Part shown: positions 1 through 8,389 of the stretch, piece after piece
How positions within the stretch are numbered: the stretch's first letter is position 1
How the letters are laid out: every line of letters starts with the position of its first letter
Source: Bacteroidota bacterium
Lineage (GTDB): Bacteria > Bacteroidota > Rhodothermia > Rhodothermales > UBA10348
Assembly: GCA_029262775.1 (NCBI GenBank)
Contig: JAJCYR010000091.1
Span: forward strand, 124,001 to 188,000
Reading direction: 5' to 3'
Length of the DNA: 64,000 nucleotides
Program-made: the position numbers and the translations under genes
The notes under the pieces: generated by a model
The model's database searches: none
Seen by the model: only the letters and a program-made list of their open reading frames with translations
What the model was told of the DNA's origin: nothing

Positions 1-751
1 CCAAATAGGGCCGGGAAGGCGTATCCCAGACACTGGTGTTGCTGGCCGTATATCCACCATTTGAGGACGAATAAACCGCCTCAACCAGTTCGTCGTCGTG
101 CATGAGCACGTAGCCTGCTGTGTCGTTGGCCGCCTTGCGTGCTGCGGGCGTAATGGACGACTGTCCCCGGTACACCTGGCTGCGCTCATCGTCCTGCAAA
201 ACTCTGCCAGATTGCATCACAGCCAGCGCGTAGGTCCTGGCCACGATGGCCATGGCACGCGCACCCTCTGTGTCGTTGAGGCCATATTCAGCAGAAACGA
301 CCGCGGCCACATACTCCTCCACTGGGACGATGTTGGTAATCCCGGAGCGTCCTGTTTGTGGGTGTATCCGGATATCCAGTGAGCCGGTGTAGGTGTTGAC
401 ACCCACTCGAAAGGCCTGTCCTGGCTCCGTCGTGAGCGTGAACGAGCGGCCGCGAACCGACTCCCGGCCCCAAGTAACGTGGAGATCCTTCCCGCTGCTC
501 GTGGTCGTGAGGGTGGCTCCAGACGGAAGGCGAGTGCCTTCGCCCGTGTCCATGTTGACGAGCACGGCGCCGGTCGGAGGTACCATAACACGCGTAGCGC
601 CTGTTTCCTGTGAGAGCACCACACGTACGTGTGTTTGATCTGTCACCTGTGCATGAAGCGGTCCGGACAGCACCGAAAGCTGAGCAGCGATGAGCATCAG
701 GACCAGAAGGGTCGGCCGGAAAGGGGAGGACGTGGAGCGCAGTGCTGGCAT
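1..751 (-). CDS. SpoIID/LytB domain protein, 3' end beyond window
   Basis: This gene reads leftward off the window edge, so only the first 250 codons are present. I translated it by hand from the ATG at 749-751. The product starts with basic residues and a hydrophobic segment ending in LHAQ, which looks like a secretion signal. From about residue 140 it carries the SpoIID/LytB pattern: IVPVEEYVAAVVSAEYG, then GARAMAIVARTYAL, then VYRGQ and a SSNGGYTAS stretch. In the family this domain cuts or binds denuded peptidoglycan, and bacteria that do not sporulate also carry it. The role here is inferred to be envelope or cell-wall related. Catalytic residues beyond the edge cannot be assessed. No convincing ribosome binding site precedes the ATG. 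Confidence 0.8.
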   Translation of the reverse strand, partial: MPALRSTSSPFRPTLLVLMLIAAQLSVLSGPLHAQVTDQTHVRVVLSQETGATRVMVPPTGAVLVNMDTGEGTRLPSGATLTTTSSGKDLHVTWGRESVRGRSFTLTTEPGQAFRVGVNTYTGSLDIRIHPQTGRSGITNIVPVEEYVAAVVSAEYGLNDTEGARAMAIVARTYALAVMQSGRVLQDDERSQVYRGQSSITPAARKAANDTAGYVLMHDDELVEAVYSSSNGGYTASNTSVWDTPSRPYL

Positions 752-989
752 GGGAGCGTTGTTGGTTTCTGTCTCCGGTATCGACAATCGCCACCCGTGA
801 TTTAAGTAATGCTGAACCGCGCCGATCCGGGCGTGACTCGTGTTGGTAACCGGCAGCCTGGCCACAAAGTTGGACCATTCAGCACGAGCAGGGCACGGCT
901 CAGCCCAACCCGGTAACCATTCAGATCCGATACGGCAATTTTTCTGCTGGAGCCCGTAACAAATCCCGGCACATGTTCATCCTATTGAC

Positions 990-1086
990 GGGTGAGCTAC
1001 TGTGGCATCTCTGAGAAGGGTAAACCACAACGGTAGCTGCAAAGAGACCTCCGGTGAAGTGGGTGCACCGGAGGTCTCGCTTTTTA
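990..1086 (+). ncRNA. Candidate structured small RNA ending in a terminator
   Basis: The stretch from 752 to 1123 holds no credible gene. Near its right end the plus strand can fold as a hairpin: AGCTAC (995-1000) pairs with GTAGCT (1033-1038), and TGTGG (1001-1005) with CCACA (1025-1029), leaving a three-base bulge. A perfect 13-bp terminator-type stem and five T residues follow at once. The T-run lies on the plus strand, while both neighbouring genes run on the minus strand, so this RNA would be independent of them. I do not recognise an Rfam family. It could instead be the 3' UTR of accD read on the other strand. No clear promoter is visible; TTGACG at 985-990 is only suggestive. Confidence 0.35.
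1044..1085 (+). terminator. Rho-independent terminator, possibly bidirectional
   Basis: GAGACCTCCGGTG at 1044-1056 and CACCGGAGGTCTC at 1066-1078 form a perfect 13-bp stem with a 9-nt loop. Five T residues at 1081-1085 follow on the plus strand. On the minus strand the stem is followed only by TTTGC, so it may also stop accD transcription, but less strongly. Confidence 0.75.
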
Positions 1087-1123
1087 TGTGCCACTCCAGC
1101 AACTATTTCTGACAGTCCTCTAT

Positions 1124-1969
1124 TCAGGCCCGTACCATATCCAGCAGGTGCCCCAGTTCGTCCCTGAGCGAGCGTCTATCTACAATCCGGTCGATGAACC
1201 CCTTTTCGACCAGGAATTCAGAGGTCTGAAACCCAGCAGGGAGGTCCTGCCCCATGGTTTCGCGAATGACGCGGGGACCTGCGAAACCGATGAGGGCTCC
1301 AGGCTCGGCCAGATGCAGGTCACCCAGCATGGCAAACGAAGCGGTTACGCCACCGGTTGTCGGGTTGGTAAGCAGCACGATGAAGGGCAGGCCCGCGTCG
1401 TCGAGTTTCGCCAGATGTGCACTTGTCTTGGCCATCTGCATGAGCGAAAGCGCTCCTTCCATCATACGGGCACCTCCACTCTGACTGATGACGAGTACGG
1501 GCCACTTGTTTTCGTAACCCCGTTTGATGGTGCGGGTAATGATCTCCCCAACGACCGACCCCATGCTGCCACCGATGAATCCGAAATCCATGGCAGCAAC
1601 GGATGTCTGGTGGCCATGGATTTTTCCTGCCGCGGCGCGTGCGGCGTCGATGAGACCGGTCTTTTCCCGCGTCTGCGTCAGGCGATCTGCGTACTTTTTT
1701 CTGTCGGTGAAGAGGAGGGGGTCGGTGGGTGTCAGGTTCTGATCGAACAGTTCGTACTCCTGGTCATCAAACAACAGGTCAAAATAGCCAAGGCTGGACA
1801 TTTTGAAGTGGTACGTGCACTTGGGGCAGACGCGGTGATTTCGTTCAATCTCGCGGCGGTTCATGGTTTCCGAGCAACCCGAGCATTTGACCCATTGGCC
1901 GTCGGGGACCTCGATCTGCTGGCTGGTTTTGGTCTTGATACCGGCCGATTTTCGAATGAACCAGGACAT
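1124..1969 (-). CDS. accD: Acetyl-CoA carboxylase carboxyltransferase subunit beta
   Basis: The 281-residue product is the usual length for AccD, the beta half of the carboxyltransferase that moves CO2 from carboxybiotin to acetyl-CoA to make malonyl-CoA for fatty acid synthesis. An N-terminal zinc ribbon is visible as C29-x2-C32 and C48-x2-C51. The crotonase-fold core follows, with SQSGGARMMEG and the glycine-rich PTTGGVTASFA segment that binds acyl-CoA. The cytosolic enzyme needs AccA, AccB and AccC, none of which is in the window. The gene sits 24 bp downstream of tsaB on the same strand and is probably co-transcribed. The strong stem-loop at 1044-1085 follows its stop codon. Confidence 0.97.
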   Translation of the reverse strand: MSWFIRKSAGIKTKTSQQIEVPDGQWVKCSGCSETMNRREIERNHRVCPKCTYHFKMSSLGYFDLLFDDQEYELFDQNLTPTDPLLFTDRKKYADRLTQTREKTGLIDAARAAAGKIHGHQTSVAAMDFGFIGGSMGSVVGEIITRTIKRGYENKWPVLVISQSGGARMMEGALSLMQMAKTSAHLAKLDDAGLPFIVLLTNPTTGGVTASFAMLGDLHLAEPGALIGFAGPRVIRETMGQDLPAGFQTSEFLVEKGFIDRIVDRRSLRDELGHLLDMVRA

Positions 1970-1993
1970 ATGACCTCGTAGATGATCGTGTTC

Positions 1994-2683
1994 TCAGGAA
2001 CCGCCAAACGGCAGCCTGTCAAAAATACTGCCGGTGCGCGGGCGTGCTGCCACGTCTTTCAGATAATACGGCTCGAACGTGGATGCTTCTTCCTGAAGGT
2101 ACGCATGAGGATTTTTCTGCACGAGTCGGGCCGCCCATGTGGCGGTTGCGCCAGCCTGCGTTTCAAGCAGGGTTCGTGATCCGAGATGACGAGACAGCCA
2201 GGATACAACGTCCGCATCGGGGACTACCGCATCGGGTCCAACGCTCTCGGGCCAAGCCAGCGCACCGGTTTTGTCTGAAACCATCTGGTATGCGCCCATG
2301 TACCACTCGCCCTTACGGGCAGGAAAGCGGGGTACGATCGTGACCGCTGTATCGACCGAAAACTGACCAGGCGGCCTGCTGCTCCAGGCGGCGAACGCCA
2401 TTACTTCGAGCGTGGAAACCGCGTACAGCGGTACACTGAGCGCCAGGCACAGGCCTTTGGCCGATGCCAGTCCGATCCGGAGTCCCGTATAGGAGCCAGG
2501 GCCGGCGACAACAACGATTCCGTCCACGCGCCCCCTTTCCATGCGGCCCAGCAATTCTGCAGCAAAAGGTGCGACCAGCTTTGCGTGTGAGCGCGTTGCG
2601 TCCGATCTGCGCTCCTCGACGTGCTGGCCGTCAAGAAGCGCCACGGAGCAGGCGTCCCGGGATGTGTCAATGGAAAGAAACAT
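1994..2683 (-). CDS. tsaB: tRNA threonylcarbamoyladenosine biosynthesis protein TsaB
   Basis: This 229-residue protein matches TsaB (YeaZ), the inactive ASKHA-fold partner that dimerises with TsaD during synthesis of t6A37 in ANN-decoding tRNAs. It opens with the FLSIDTS phosphate-binding strand and has the family hallmark AGPGSYTGLRIGLASAKGL near residues 60-78, then the typical LYAVSTLEVMA. The length is normal and the start ATG is unambiguous. It precedes accD on the same strand, and the region upstream is shared with the divergent EF-G-like gene. TsaD, TsaC and TsaE are not in the window. Confidence 0.95.
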   Translation of the reverse strand: MFLSIDTSRDACSVALLDGQHVEERRSDATRSHAKLVAPFAAELLGRMERGRVDGIVVVAGPGSYTGLRIGLASAKGLCLALSVPLYAVSTLEVMAFAAWSSRPPGQFSVDTAVTIVPRFPARKGEWYMGAYQMVSDKTGALAWPESVGPDAVVPDADVVSWLSRHLGSRTLLETQAGATATWAARLVQKNPHAYLQEEASTFEPYYLKDVAARPRTGSIFDRLPFGGS

Positions 2684-2764
2684 GAGCCGTCTCCAAATCC
2701 TTACCTGGCCCCCCAGGTTCCCAAGTCGGAGAAACCCCTACAGTGCATGTGAGGCGCTCCAGAG

Positions 2765-2792
2765 TTGACTTAATGGAGAGTGCGCGTATTTT
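2765..2792 (+). promoter_or_regulatory. Candidate sigma-70-like promoter for the EF-G-like gene
   Basis: TTGACT at 2765-2770 and TATTTT at 2787-2792 are separated by 16 bp. They lie 43 bp upstream of the chosen ATG, in the space between divergent tsaB and the EF-G-like gene. This placement also argues that the reading frame upstream of 2836 is not translated. Confidence 0.4.
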
Positions 2793-2835
2793 ATCAGCCC
2801 GCAAACCGGATCGCCAATCAGACCGTCAGGTGATT

Positions 2836-4953
2836 ATGAAAGTATATGATGCAGATCACATCAGAAACGTGGCCCTTGTGGGGCACCAGGGCAGTGGAAA
2901 GACCATGCTCGCCGAATCCATGCTGTATGCCGCCGGTGCGTTGAAGCGCATGGGCAGTATAGAGGAGGGGACCACGATCAGCGACTATCATGCAAGCGAG
3001 AAGGAACGCGGCATGTCGGTGTTCGCCTCATTCCTGCATGTCGAGTACCTGGGTAAAAAAATCAATGTGATGGACACGCCGGGGTACCCGGATTTCGTGA
3101 GTGAGGTTGCCGCTTCTCTTCATGTCACAGACTCCGCCCTTTTTGTGATCAATGCTGGGGAAGGTGTACAGGTGGGTACGGAGCTCGCCTGGCGCTCCGC
3201 TGTACGGCAGAACACGCCCTCCATGTTTGTGATCAATCATCTGGACAAGCCCGATGTGAGCTTTCGGGACGTCATAGGGCAGATCAAAGATCGATTTGGT
3301 CGCGGGGCTACTGTGGTCCAGATCCCGGGGGGATCCGGTAGCCGATCCATCATCGATGTATTGATCATGAAGCAGATCCTGTTCGATGACCAGGGGAAGA
3401 TGACGTTGTCCGCCATTGATGATGCGTTCGCGGACGAGGCGGAGCAGCTCCACAACGAGTTGGTGGAAAACATTGCGGAGAATGATGAGAGCCTGATGGA
3501 CCTGTATTTCGAGAAGGGAACGCTGACGGAGGAGGAAATGCGGGTGGGTTTGCGGGAGGCCATGATCCGGCACCAGTTGTTTCCCATATTCCTGACCAGT
3601 GCCACGAAGAACATCGGAGTTTCGCGCCTGATGGAATTCGTCGGAAACGTGTGCCCCACTCCCAACCAGATGCCGCCAGCTCCGCTGGCCAGTGGCGGAG
3701 CCATTATGCCGGACTCGGCGGGAGAACCCATCGCGCTCATTTATCATACGATGTCGGAAGCCCATGTCGGCGACTACTCGTTTTTCCGGATTTACTCCGG
3801 AACTCTCGAGACCGGGATGGATCTGGTAAACGCCGCGACGGGCGTGACCGAGCGGCTCGGGCAAATCTTCACCATCAACGGCCACGACCGGGATCCGGTG
3901 GAGCGGATGTATGCCGGAGACCTCGGGGCGCTGGTCAAGCTCAAGAACACGCACACGAACAATACCCTGCATCTGAAAGGAAGCAGTGCGGTCATGGAGC
4001 CTTTCGAAATCCCCTCGCCGAGATATTCAGCGGCCGTGGTGACGGTCAAGGAGGGCGAGGAAGACAGGCTGGCGGCCGGGTTGCACCAGTTGCACGAGGA
4101 AGACCCGTCGCTACAGATAATCCACGACCAACTTCTGAGCCAGCTCGTCTTGAGTGGGCAGGGAGAAATGCATCTGGAAATAGCAAAATACAGGCTGAAG
4201 AACCGGTTCAGCGTGGAAGTGGAATTCATCCGCCCCAAGGTGGCCTACAGGGAGACTATTCAGCAGCAGGCCCGTGCGAAATATCGTCACAAGAAGCAGA
4301 CCGGAGGAGCCGGGCAGTTCGCGGACATTTCCATGCTGGTCGAGCCCCTCAATGGGGACTTCGTGCCGCCAGATGACATCAAGGTCCGGGGCGAACACAC
4401 GGAGACCACCGCCTGGGGTTCTACCGTCCACTTTGTAGATGCCATCGTGGGCGGTGTCATCGACATGCGGCGATTTTTCGGCGCCATCCAGAAAGGGGTC
4501 ATGGAGGCTTGCCAACGCGGACCCGTGGCCGGTTACCCGGTAGGCGATGTCCGCGTGGTGGTTCATGATGGCGGTATGCACCCCGTCGACTCGAACGAGG
4601 CGGCCTTCAAGTCGGCTGCCCGCGTATGCTTCCGGGATGCGTTCCGGCAGGCACGCGCGGTCATGTTGGAGCCGGTACACCACCTCGAGGTGCTGATTCC
4701 CGATGCGTACACGGGAGATGTCATGGGAGACCTGAATACGCGTCGGGCACGCATTCAGGGTATCGAAACCGAGGGTCCCTTCCAGAAGGTCATCGCCGAT
4801 GCCCCGGAGGCCGAACTCCATCGGTACTCCACTTCGCTGAGGTCCATGACCCAGGGTAGGGGGCTGCATCGATCCGAGTTTACTGGATATGAGCCCATGC
4901 CGCGGCATGTTCAGGAGGAGATTGCCTCGGAGGCGGTCGAGGATGAAGAGTAG
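2836..4953 (+). CDS. Elongation factor G-like GTPase (second EF-G type)
   Basis: The 705-residue product has the EF-G layout: a G domain with P-loop GHQGSGKT (16-23) and DTPG (80-83), a beta-barrel domain, then domains III-V with the GQGEMHLE and CFRDAF regions. Canonical EF-G drives translocation on the ribosome. This protein belongs with EF-G paralogues common in the Bacteroidota group, whose exact role is not settled. The guanine-specificity motif NKxD reads N-H-L-D (134-137), a deviation from canonical EF-G. I chose the ATG at 2836 because MKVYDADHIRNVALVGH matches where EF-G proteins begin and AGGTGA lies just upstream; the open frame reaches back to 2743 without supporting features. It is followed after 8 bp by the amidase gene. 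Confidence 0.85.
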   Translation: MKVYDADHIRNVALVGHQGSGKTMLAESMLYAAGALKRMGSIEEGTTISDYHASEKERGMSVFASFLHVEYLGKKINVMDTPGYPDFVSEVAASLHVTDSALFVINAGEGVQVGTELAWRSAVRQNTPSMFVINHLDKPDVSFRDVIGQIKDRFGRGATVVQIPGGSGSRSIIDVLIMKQILFDDQGKMTLSAIDDAFADEAEQLHNELVENIAENDESLMDLYFEKGTLTEEEMRVGLREAMIRHQLFPIFLTSATKNIGVSRLMEFVGNVCPTPNQMPPAPLASGGAIMPDSAGEPIALIYHTMSEAHVGDYSFFRIYSGTLETGMDLVNAATGVTERLGQIFTINGHDRDPVERMYAGDLGALVKLKNTHTNNTLHLKGSSAVMEPFEIPSPRYSAAVVTVKEGEEDRLAAGLHQLHEEDPSLQIIHDQLLSQLVLSGQGEMHLEIAKYRLKNRFSVEVEFIRPKVAYRETIQQQARAKYRHKKQTGGAGQFADISMLVEPLNGDFVPPDDIKVRGEHTETTAWGSTVHFVDAIVGGVIDMRRFFGAIQKGVMEACQRGPVAGYPVGDVRVVVHDGGMHPVDSNEAAFKSAARVCFRDAFRQARAVMLEPVHHLEVLIPDAYTGDVMGDLNTRRARIQGIETEGPFQKVIADAPEAELHRYSTSLRSMTQGRGLHRSEFTGYEPMPRHVQEEIASEAVEDEE

Positions 4954-4961
4954 GTCTGCGC

Positions 4962-5984
4962 GTGTCGCGTAAAGAAATACTTCGGGGCGTTTACGAAGAA
5001 AACAGGCGCATACAGGAAGACGGCAAGGGCGCGCCGACCAGGGTACATGGGCAGCGTCGCGGCTTGGGGCCGGGGGGGGTGGCCGCTGTGGTTGCGCTCG
5101 TTATTGTCGCGGGTCTGGTATTCTGGAGTGACGCATCCCGCCGGATAGACACAGACACGGTCTCGATGTCGACGTCTCCGGGAGCTGGCTTCGAAATGGC
5201 CATACCGGACGACTCCATGCTTCGAGAGTTGAATTTGCCTGTGGGTACGTCGTTCGAGGAATTGACCAGTTCAGCCGTACCCATCGCCGACCTTTTTGAC
5301 CTCGGTGTGCGCACTATTGTGATCGATGCGGGGCACGGCGGAGTCGACGGGGGGGCGCAGTCCGTTGTGGGACTCCAGGAAAAGGATATCACCCTCGATG
5401 TGGCCACACGACTGTCCAGGCGTTTGCAGAGATACAGGGTGTACGACGTACTGATGACACGGGAAACGGACTCCTCGTTGTCCCTGCGGGAGCGTGTTCT
5501 CTATTCGAACGACAACGGAGCAGATATCTTCGTCTCCATTCATGTGAACTGGTTTCCATCGGATTCGGTCTATGCACTGGAAACGTATTATTTTGGGGGC
5601 CAGGCCGATGCGCTGACGCTGAAGCTGGCGGAACGTGAAAACCGCAATTCGGACTATACGGTGGCGGAATTCAACCGCCTCGTGAGTGGTATGTCAGACC
5701 GCATCAAAGGGGAGGAGTCACGTCGTCTTGCGCTCGCTGTGCAGCGAAGTATGATTCGGAATACCCGATTGGAAACGGGGCCGGTGGATAACTGGGGAAT
5801 CAAATCAGGTCCTTTCGTAGTGCTTGTTGGAACCGATGCCCCTGGCATCTTAGCTGAAATTGGTGTAATTAGTAATGGGCCGGAGGCGGCGCGTCTCGCA
5901 ACCGTCGAATACCGGGAACGGTTGGCCCTGTATCTCGAAGAGGGAATCATCAACTATTTGAACCAAATGGCATCCAGCAAGTGA
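4962..5984 (+). CDS. Membrane-anchored N-acetylmuramoyl-L-alanine amidase
   Basis: This 340-residue protein starts at a GTG and has one transmembrane helix at about residues 38-54, leaving the rest in the periplasm. The Amidase_3 domain starts near residue 117 with VIDAGHGG (zinc His 124), continues with E140, SIHVN (His 194) and the late catalytic segment ILAEIGVISN. It should cleave the amide between muramic acid and L-alanine in peptidoglycan, as AmiA/B/C do. It lacks the AMIN domain of those enzymes. It lies between the EF-G-like GTPase and the MamK-like actin, and its stop codon at 5982-5984 lies 2 bp before the actin ATG. This suggests co-transcription, and possibly a shared role in envelope growth. 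Confidence 0.92.
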   Translation: MSRKEILRGVYEENRRIQEDGKGAPTRVHGQRRGLGPGGVAAVVALVIVAGLVFWSDASRRIDTDTVSMSTSPGAGFEMAIPDDSMLRELNLPVGTSFEELTSSAVPIADLFDLGVRTIVIDAGHGGVDGGAQSVVGLQEKDITLDVATRLSRRLQRYRVYDVLMTRETDSSLSLRERVLYSNDNGADIFVSIHVNWFPSDSVYALETYYFGGQADALTLKLAERENRNSDYTVAEFNRLVSGMSDRIKGEESRRLALAVQRSMIRNTRLETGPVDNWGIKSGPFVVLVGTDAPGILAEIGVISNGPEAARLATVEYRERLALYLEEGIINYLNQMASSK

Positions 5985-5986
5985 TT

Positions 5987-7027
5987 ATGGCTGCAGAAAA
6001 GAAGACTACTAAAAAAAAGGCGTCGTCCAATGTCCTGTACATCGGTATGGATCTCGGTACATCCCGAAGTGCCGTCGTTGCCAGTAGCGGCAAGAGGGAC
6101 TGGGTCCATAGCTATGTGGGTTGGCCGAAGGATTTCGTGGCCCGGAAGCATCTGGGAAAAGATGTGCTGTTCGGGGAAGAAGCTCTTTCGAATCGGTTAT
6201 CGGTGCATTTGTCGCGACCGCTGGAGCAGGGAGTAATCCGGGATGGCACGGTGCGCGACGAAGATGCCGTCCGGGAATTGGTGCATTACCTGATTGAGGC
6301 TGCTGCGCCAGGAGATTCGACGGAGGTGTACGCCGCTGTAGGCGTACCTGCCGAGGCCCTGCGAGTCAACAAAATGGCCATCAGGGACGCGGTCAAGGAG
6401 TATGCCGATCGGCTCATGGTGGTGTCGGAGCCCTTTGCCATTGCGTACGGAATCGGTATCCTGAATAATGCGCTTGTCATTGACATTGGTGCTGGAACCA
6501 TGGATTTCTGCATCATGCACGGTACCATGCCGACGGAAGATGATCAGCGCACGCTGACTGTCGCGGGCGACTACATTGACCGGCACCTCCTTGACGTGCT
6601 ATCTGAAAAGTACCCGAATGCCCGTTTCTCAGAACCGTTGGTCCGCCAGGCAAAGGAGCAGGGGGCGTTTGTGGGCAGTGGAAAAAACAGGGTCAAGGTC
6701 AAAGTCCCGGTAGACGGGGTAACGACTGAGCTTGACATCACTCCCGAAATGCAGCGGGTGTGCGCCAGTATTGTTCCGGTGATGACAGAAGCCATGATGG
6801 ATCTGATCTCTGAATACGAGCCTGATTTCCAGGATGAGGTCAAGCAGAATATTTACCTGGCAGGTGGCGGCAGTCAGATTCATGGACTCGACAAGGCATT
6901 GGTCGATGCACTCAAAGACTATGGTACCCTGAACGTGAAGGTGATCGACGATCCTCTGTACGCGGGTGCGGAAGGTGCGCTGGCTCTGGCCCAGGACATG
7001 CCCGACGAATACTGGGAGGACATGTGA
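5987..7027 (+). CDS. MamK/MreB-family actin-like protein
   Basis: The 346-residue protein has the ASKHA actin fold: phosphate-1 motif IGMDLGTSRSAVV, phosphate-2 motif VIDIGAGTMDF and adenosine motif YLAGGGSQIHGL. An N-terminal lysine-rich tail precedes the fold. Several blocks resemble magnetosome actin MamK as I remember it: VGWPKD, PLEQGV, VVSEPFAIAYG, TEDDQRTLTVAGDYID, and the C-terminal EYWEDM where MamK ends its fold with QYW. It is therefore closer in feel to MamK than to MreB. No magnetosome genes are nearby, so a different filament function, perhaps in envelope organisation with the adjacent amidase, is the better inference. I chose the ATG at 5987 over the overlapping GTG at 5981. 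No mreC, mreD or rodA follows. Confidence 0.82.
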   Translation: MAAEKKTTKKKASSNVLYIGMDLGTSRSAVVASSGKRDWVHSYVGWPKDFVARKHLGKDVLFGEEALSNRLSVHLSRPLEQGVIRDGTVRDEDAVRELVHYLIEAAAPGDSTEVYAAVGVPAEALRVNKMAIRDAVKEYADRLMVVSEPFAIAYGIGILNNALVIDIGAGTMDFCIMHGTMPTEDDQRTLTVAGDYIDRHLLDVLSEKYPNARFSEPLVRQAKEQGAFVGSGKNRVKVKVPVDGVTTELDITPEMQRVCASIVPVMTEAMMDLISEYEPDFQDEVKQNIYLAGGGSQIHGLDKALVDALKDYGTLNVKVIDDPLYAGAEGALALAQDMPDEYWEDM

Positions 7028-7041
7028 CGGGGTTCGCGAAC

Positions 7042-7077
7042 AGAAAAAGCCCCGCCGGGTACTCCCAGCGGGGCTTC
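7042..7077 (-). terminator. Rho-independent terminator after tRNA-Met
   Basis: AGCCCCGC (7048-7055) pairs with GCGGGGCT (7068-7075), with three more internal G:C pairs. On the minus strand the stem is followed by five T residues (complement of 7044-7048). It begins three bases beyond the tRNA 3' end. The reverse orientation, which would serve the actin gene, has a weak T-run. Confidence 0.8.
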
Positions 7078-7078
7078 G

Positions 7079-7152
7079 TGGCGCGGGAGAGACTTGAACT
7101 CTCGACCTCCGGGTTATGAATCCGACGCTCTAACCACCTGAGCTACCGCGCC
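7079..7152 (-). tRNA. tRNA-Met (CAT anticodon)
   Basis: The minus strand folds as a 74-nt cloverleaf. The acceptor stem is GGCGCGG/CCGCGCC, the D-arm GCTC/GAGC, the anticodon loop TTCATAA with anticodon CAT, and the T-arm GAGAG-TTCAAGT-CTCTC, with discriminator A. The paired first acceptor position (G1-C72) argues for elongator rather than initiator. A minor tRNA-Ile read after lysidine modification cannot be excluded from the anticodon alone. The last anticodon-stem pair is an A-C mismatch, which I recall from other Bacteroidota-type tRNA-Met genes. CCA is not encoded. Confidence 0.93.
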
Positions 7153-7234
7153 TTACCAAGGCCGAAAATACGGTGGTGCGGATCGCGGATCAACGCCCGA
7201 CCAGAATCAGGGTTCTTTCTTAATTACAGTTTAT

Positions 7235-8389
7235 ATGGGCTGGGATAGAGTTATTGGACAGGAGCGGGTCAAGCACATGCTTGCGAGCGCCATAGCCTCG
7301 GATCGGGTGGCACATGCGTGGTTGTTTTACGGTCCGGCGGGGTCGGGTAAACGGGCAGCCGCCCTCGCGTTCGCGCAGGCACTGCAGTGCAGGGAGCGTT
7401 TCGATGGTACCGTCTGTGGTGCGTGTCCCGGGTGTCACAAAGTGCCCCGCATGGTGCATCCCGACGTGCATATCCTCATTCCGCATGCAAACGATGCGGT
7501 ACTGCAGGAATTGGGAGCCCGGGTGGCACTTTTGGCCGAGTCGCCTTATGCGGTGATTGACTACACCCGTCGTCCGAGTCTGGATGGGGCAGGCGGTGCG
7601 AGCAACAAACAGGTGTCGTATCTGCTCGGCCAGGTGCAGGAAGAGTTGCGTGCTCCCATGAGCTACAGACCTGTTGAGGGTTCGTGGCGCATTGCCATCC
7701 TTACACATGCACAATCCATGCGAACGGAAAGCGCCAATGCATTCCTGAAATTATTGGAGGAGCCGGGCAAAAACACCGTTTTTATTCTACTGGCCGAGCG
7801 TCTGGATCAGGTGCTGCCGACGATCATGAGTCGGTGCCAGCAGGTGCGCTTTACGCCGCTGGATGCGGTTGAGATAGCTGAGGGCCTTGAGCGGGAGGGG
7901 CTGGCCCCACCGGACATGGCTGCGGTCCTTGCCCGTATGGCCGATGGATCGTATGAGCAGGCGCGTGAACTGGCCATGAGCACAGAACTGAGGAGTTCGC
8001 GGGATTTTGTGCTGGATTTCCTGCGGCACGCCTTCAAGGCTTCTGGCGATGACATGATGACACGGGTAGATGAGCTGGCTGCACAAGGACGGGAGTCCAT
8101 CAAATTCCACCTGCTTGTTCTGCTCGGTCTCATCCGGGACCTGTTATTGTTCACCGAAGCGGGGAAGGATGCTCCGATCGTCAACCTGGATTGGCAGGAG
8201 GTGCTCACGAAGTTCGCAGCGGGCCTTCCGCATGCGCGACTCGATACGATGGCCGAGGCCGTCGAGCACACCATGTACATGGTAGAGCGGAACGTAAACC
8301 AGAGGACCGCTCTCGCACACCTGGCGACAACCCTGAGCAGATCAATGCGCGGAGACATTCAGGTGGAGGCGATACCCCGTCTCAGGTGA
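7235..8389 (+). CDS. holB: DNA polymerase III subunit delta'
   Basis: The 384-residue product is the clamp-loader delta' subunit, which with delta and tau/gamma loads the beta sliding clamp. It begins with WDRVIGQERVKHML, has a P-loop-like GPAGSGKR (33-40) and a four-cysteine zinc module (C52, C61, C64, C67). The LEEPGKNTVFILLAERLDQVLPTIMSRCQ segment is diagnostic, with the SRC motif that supplies the arginine finger. It is transcribed away from the tRNA. Its 3' end overlaps the converging glycosyltransferase gene by 31 bp. Confidence 0.95.
   Translation: MGWDRVIGQERVKHMLASAIASDRVAHAWLFYGPAGSGKRAAALAFAQALQCRERFDGTVCGACPGCHKVPRMVHPDVHILIPHANDAVLQELGARVALLAESPYAVIDYTRRPSLDGAGGASNKQVSYLLGQVQEELRAPMSYRPVEGSWRIAILTHAQSMRTESANAFLKLLEEPGKNTVFILLAERLDQVLPTIMSRCQQVRFTPLDAVEIAEGLEREGLAPPDMAAVLARMADGSYEQARELAMSTELRSSRDFVLDFLRHAFKASGDDMMTRVDELAAQGRESIKFHLLVLLGLIRDLLLFTEAGKDAPIVNLDWQEVLTKFAAGLPHARLDTMAEAVEHTMYMVERNVNQRTALAHLATTLSRSMRGDIQVEAIPRLR

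Noticed and set aside
1088-1981. A 297-codon open frame on the plus strand
   Set aside because: Exactly antisense to accD, whose zinc ribbon and carboxyltransferase motifs leave no doubt about the coding strand.
5987-7027. Magnetosome gene island
   Set aside because: Only the actin resembles a mam gene; no mamA, B, E, M or other magnetosome genes are in the window.
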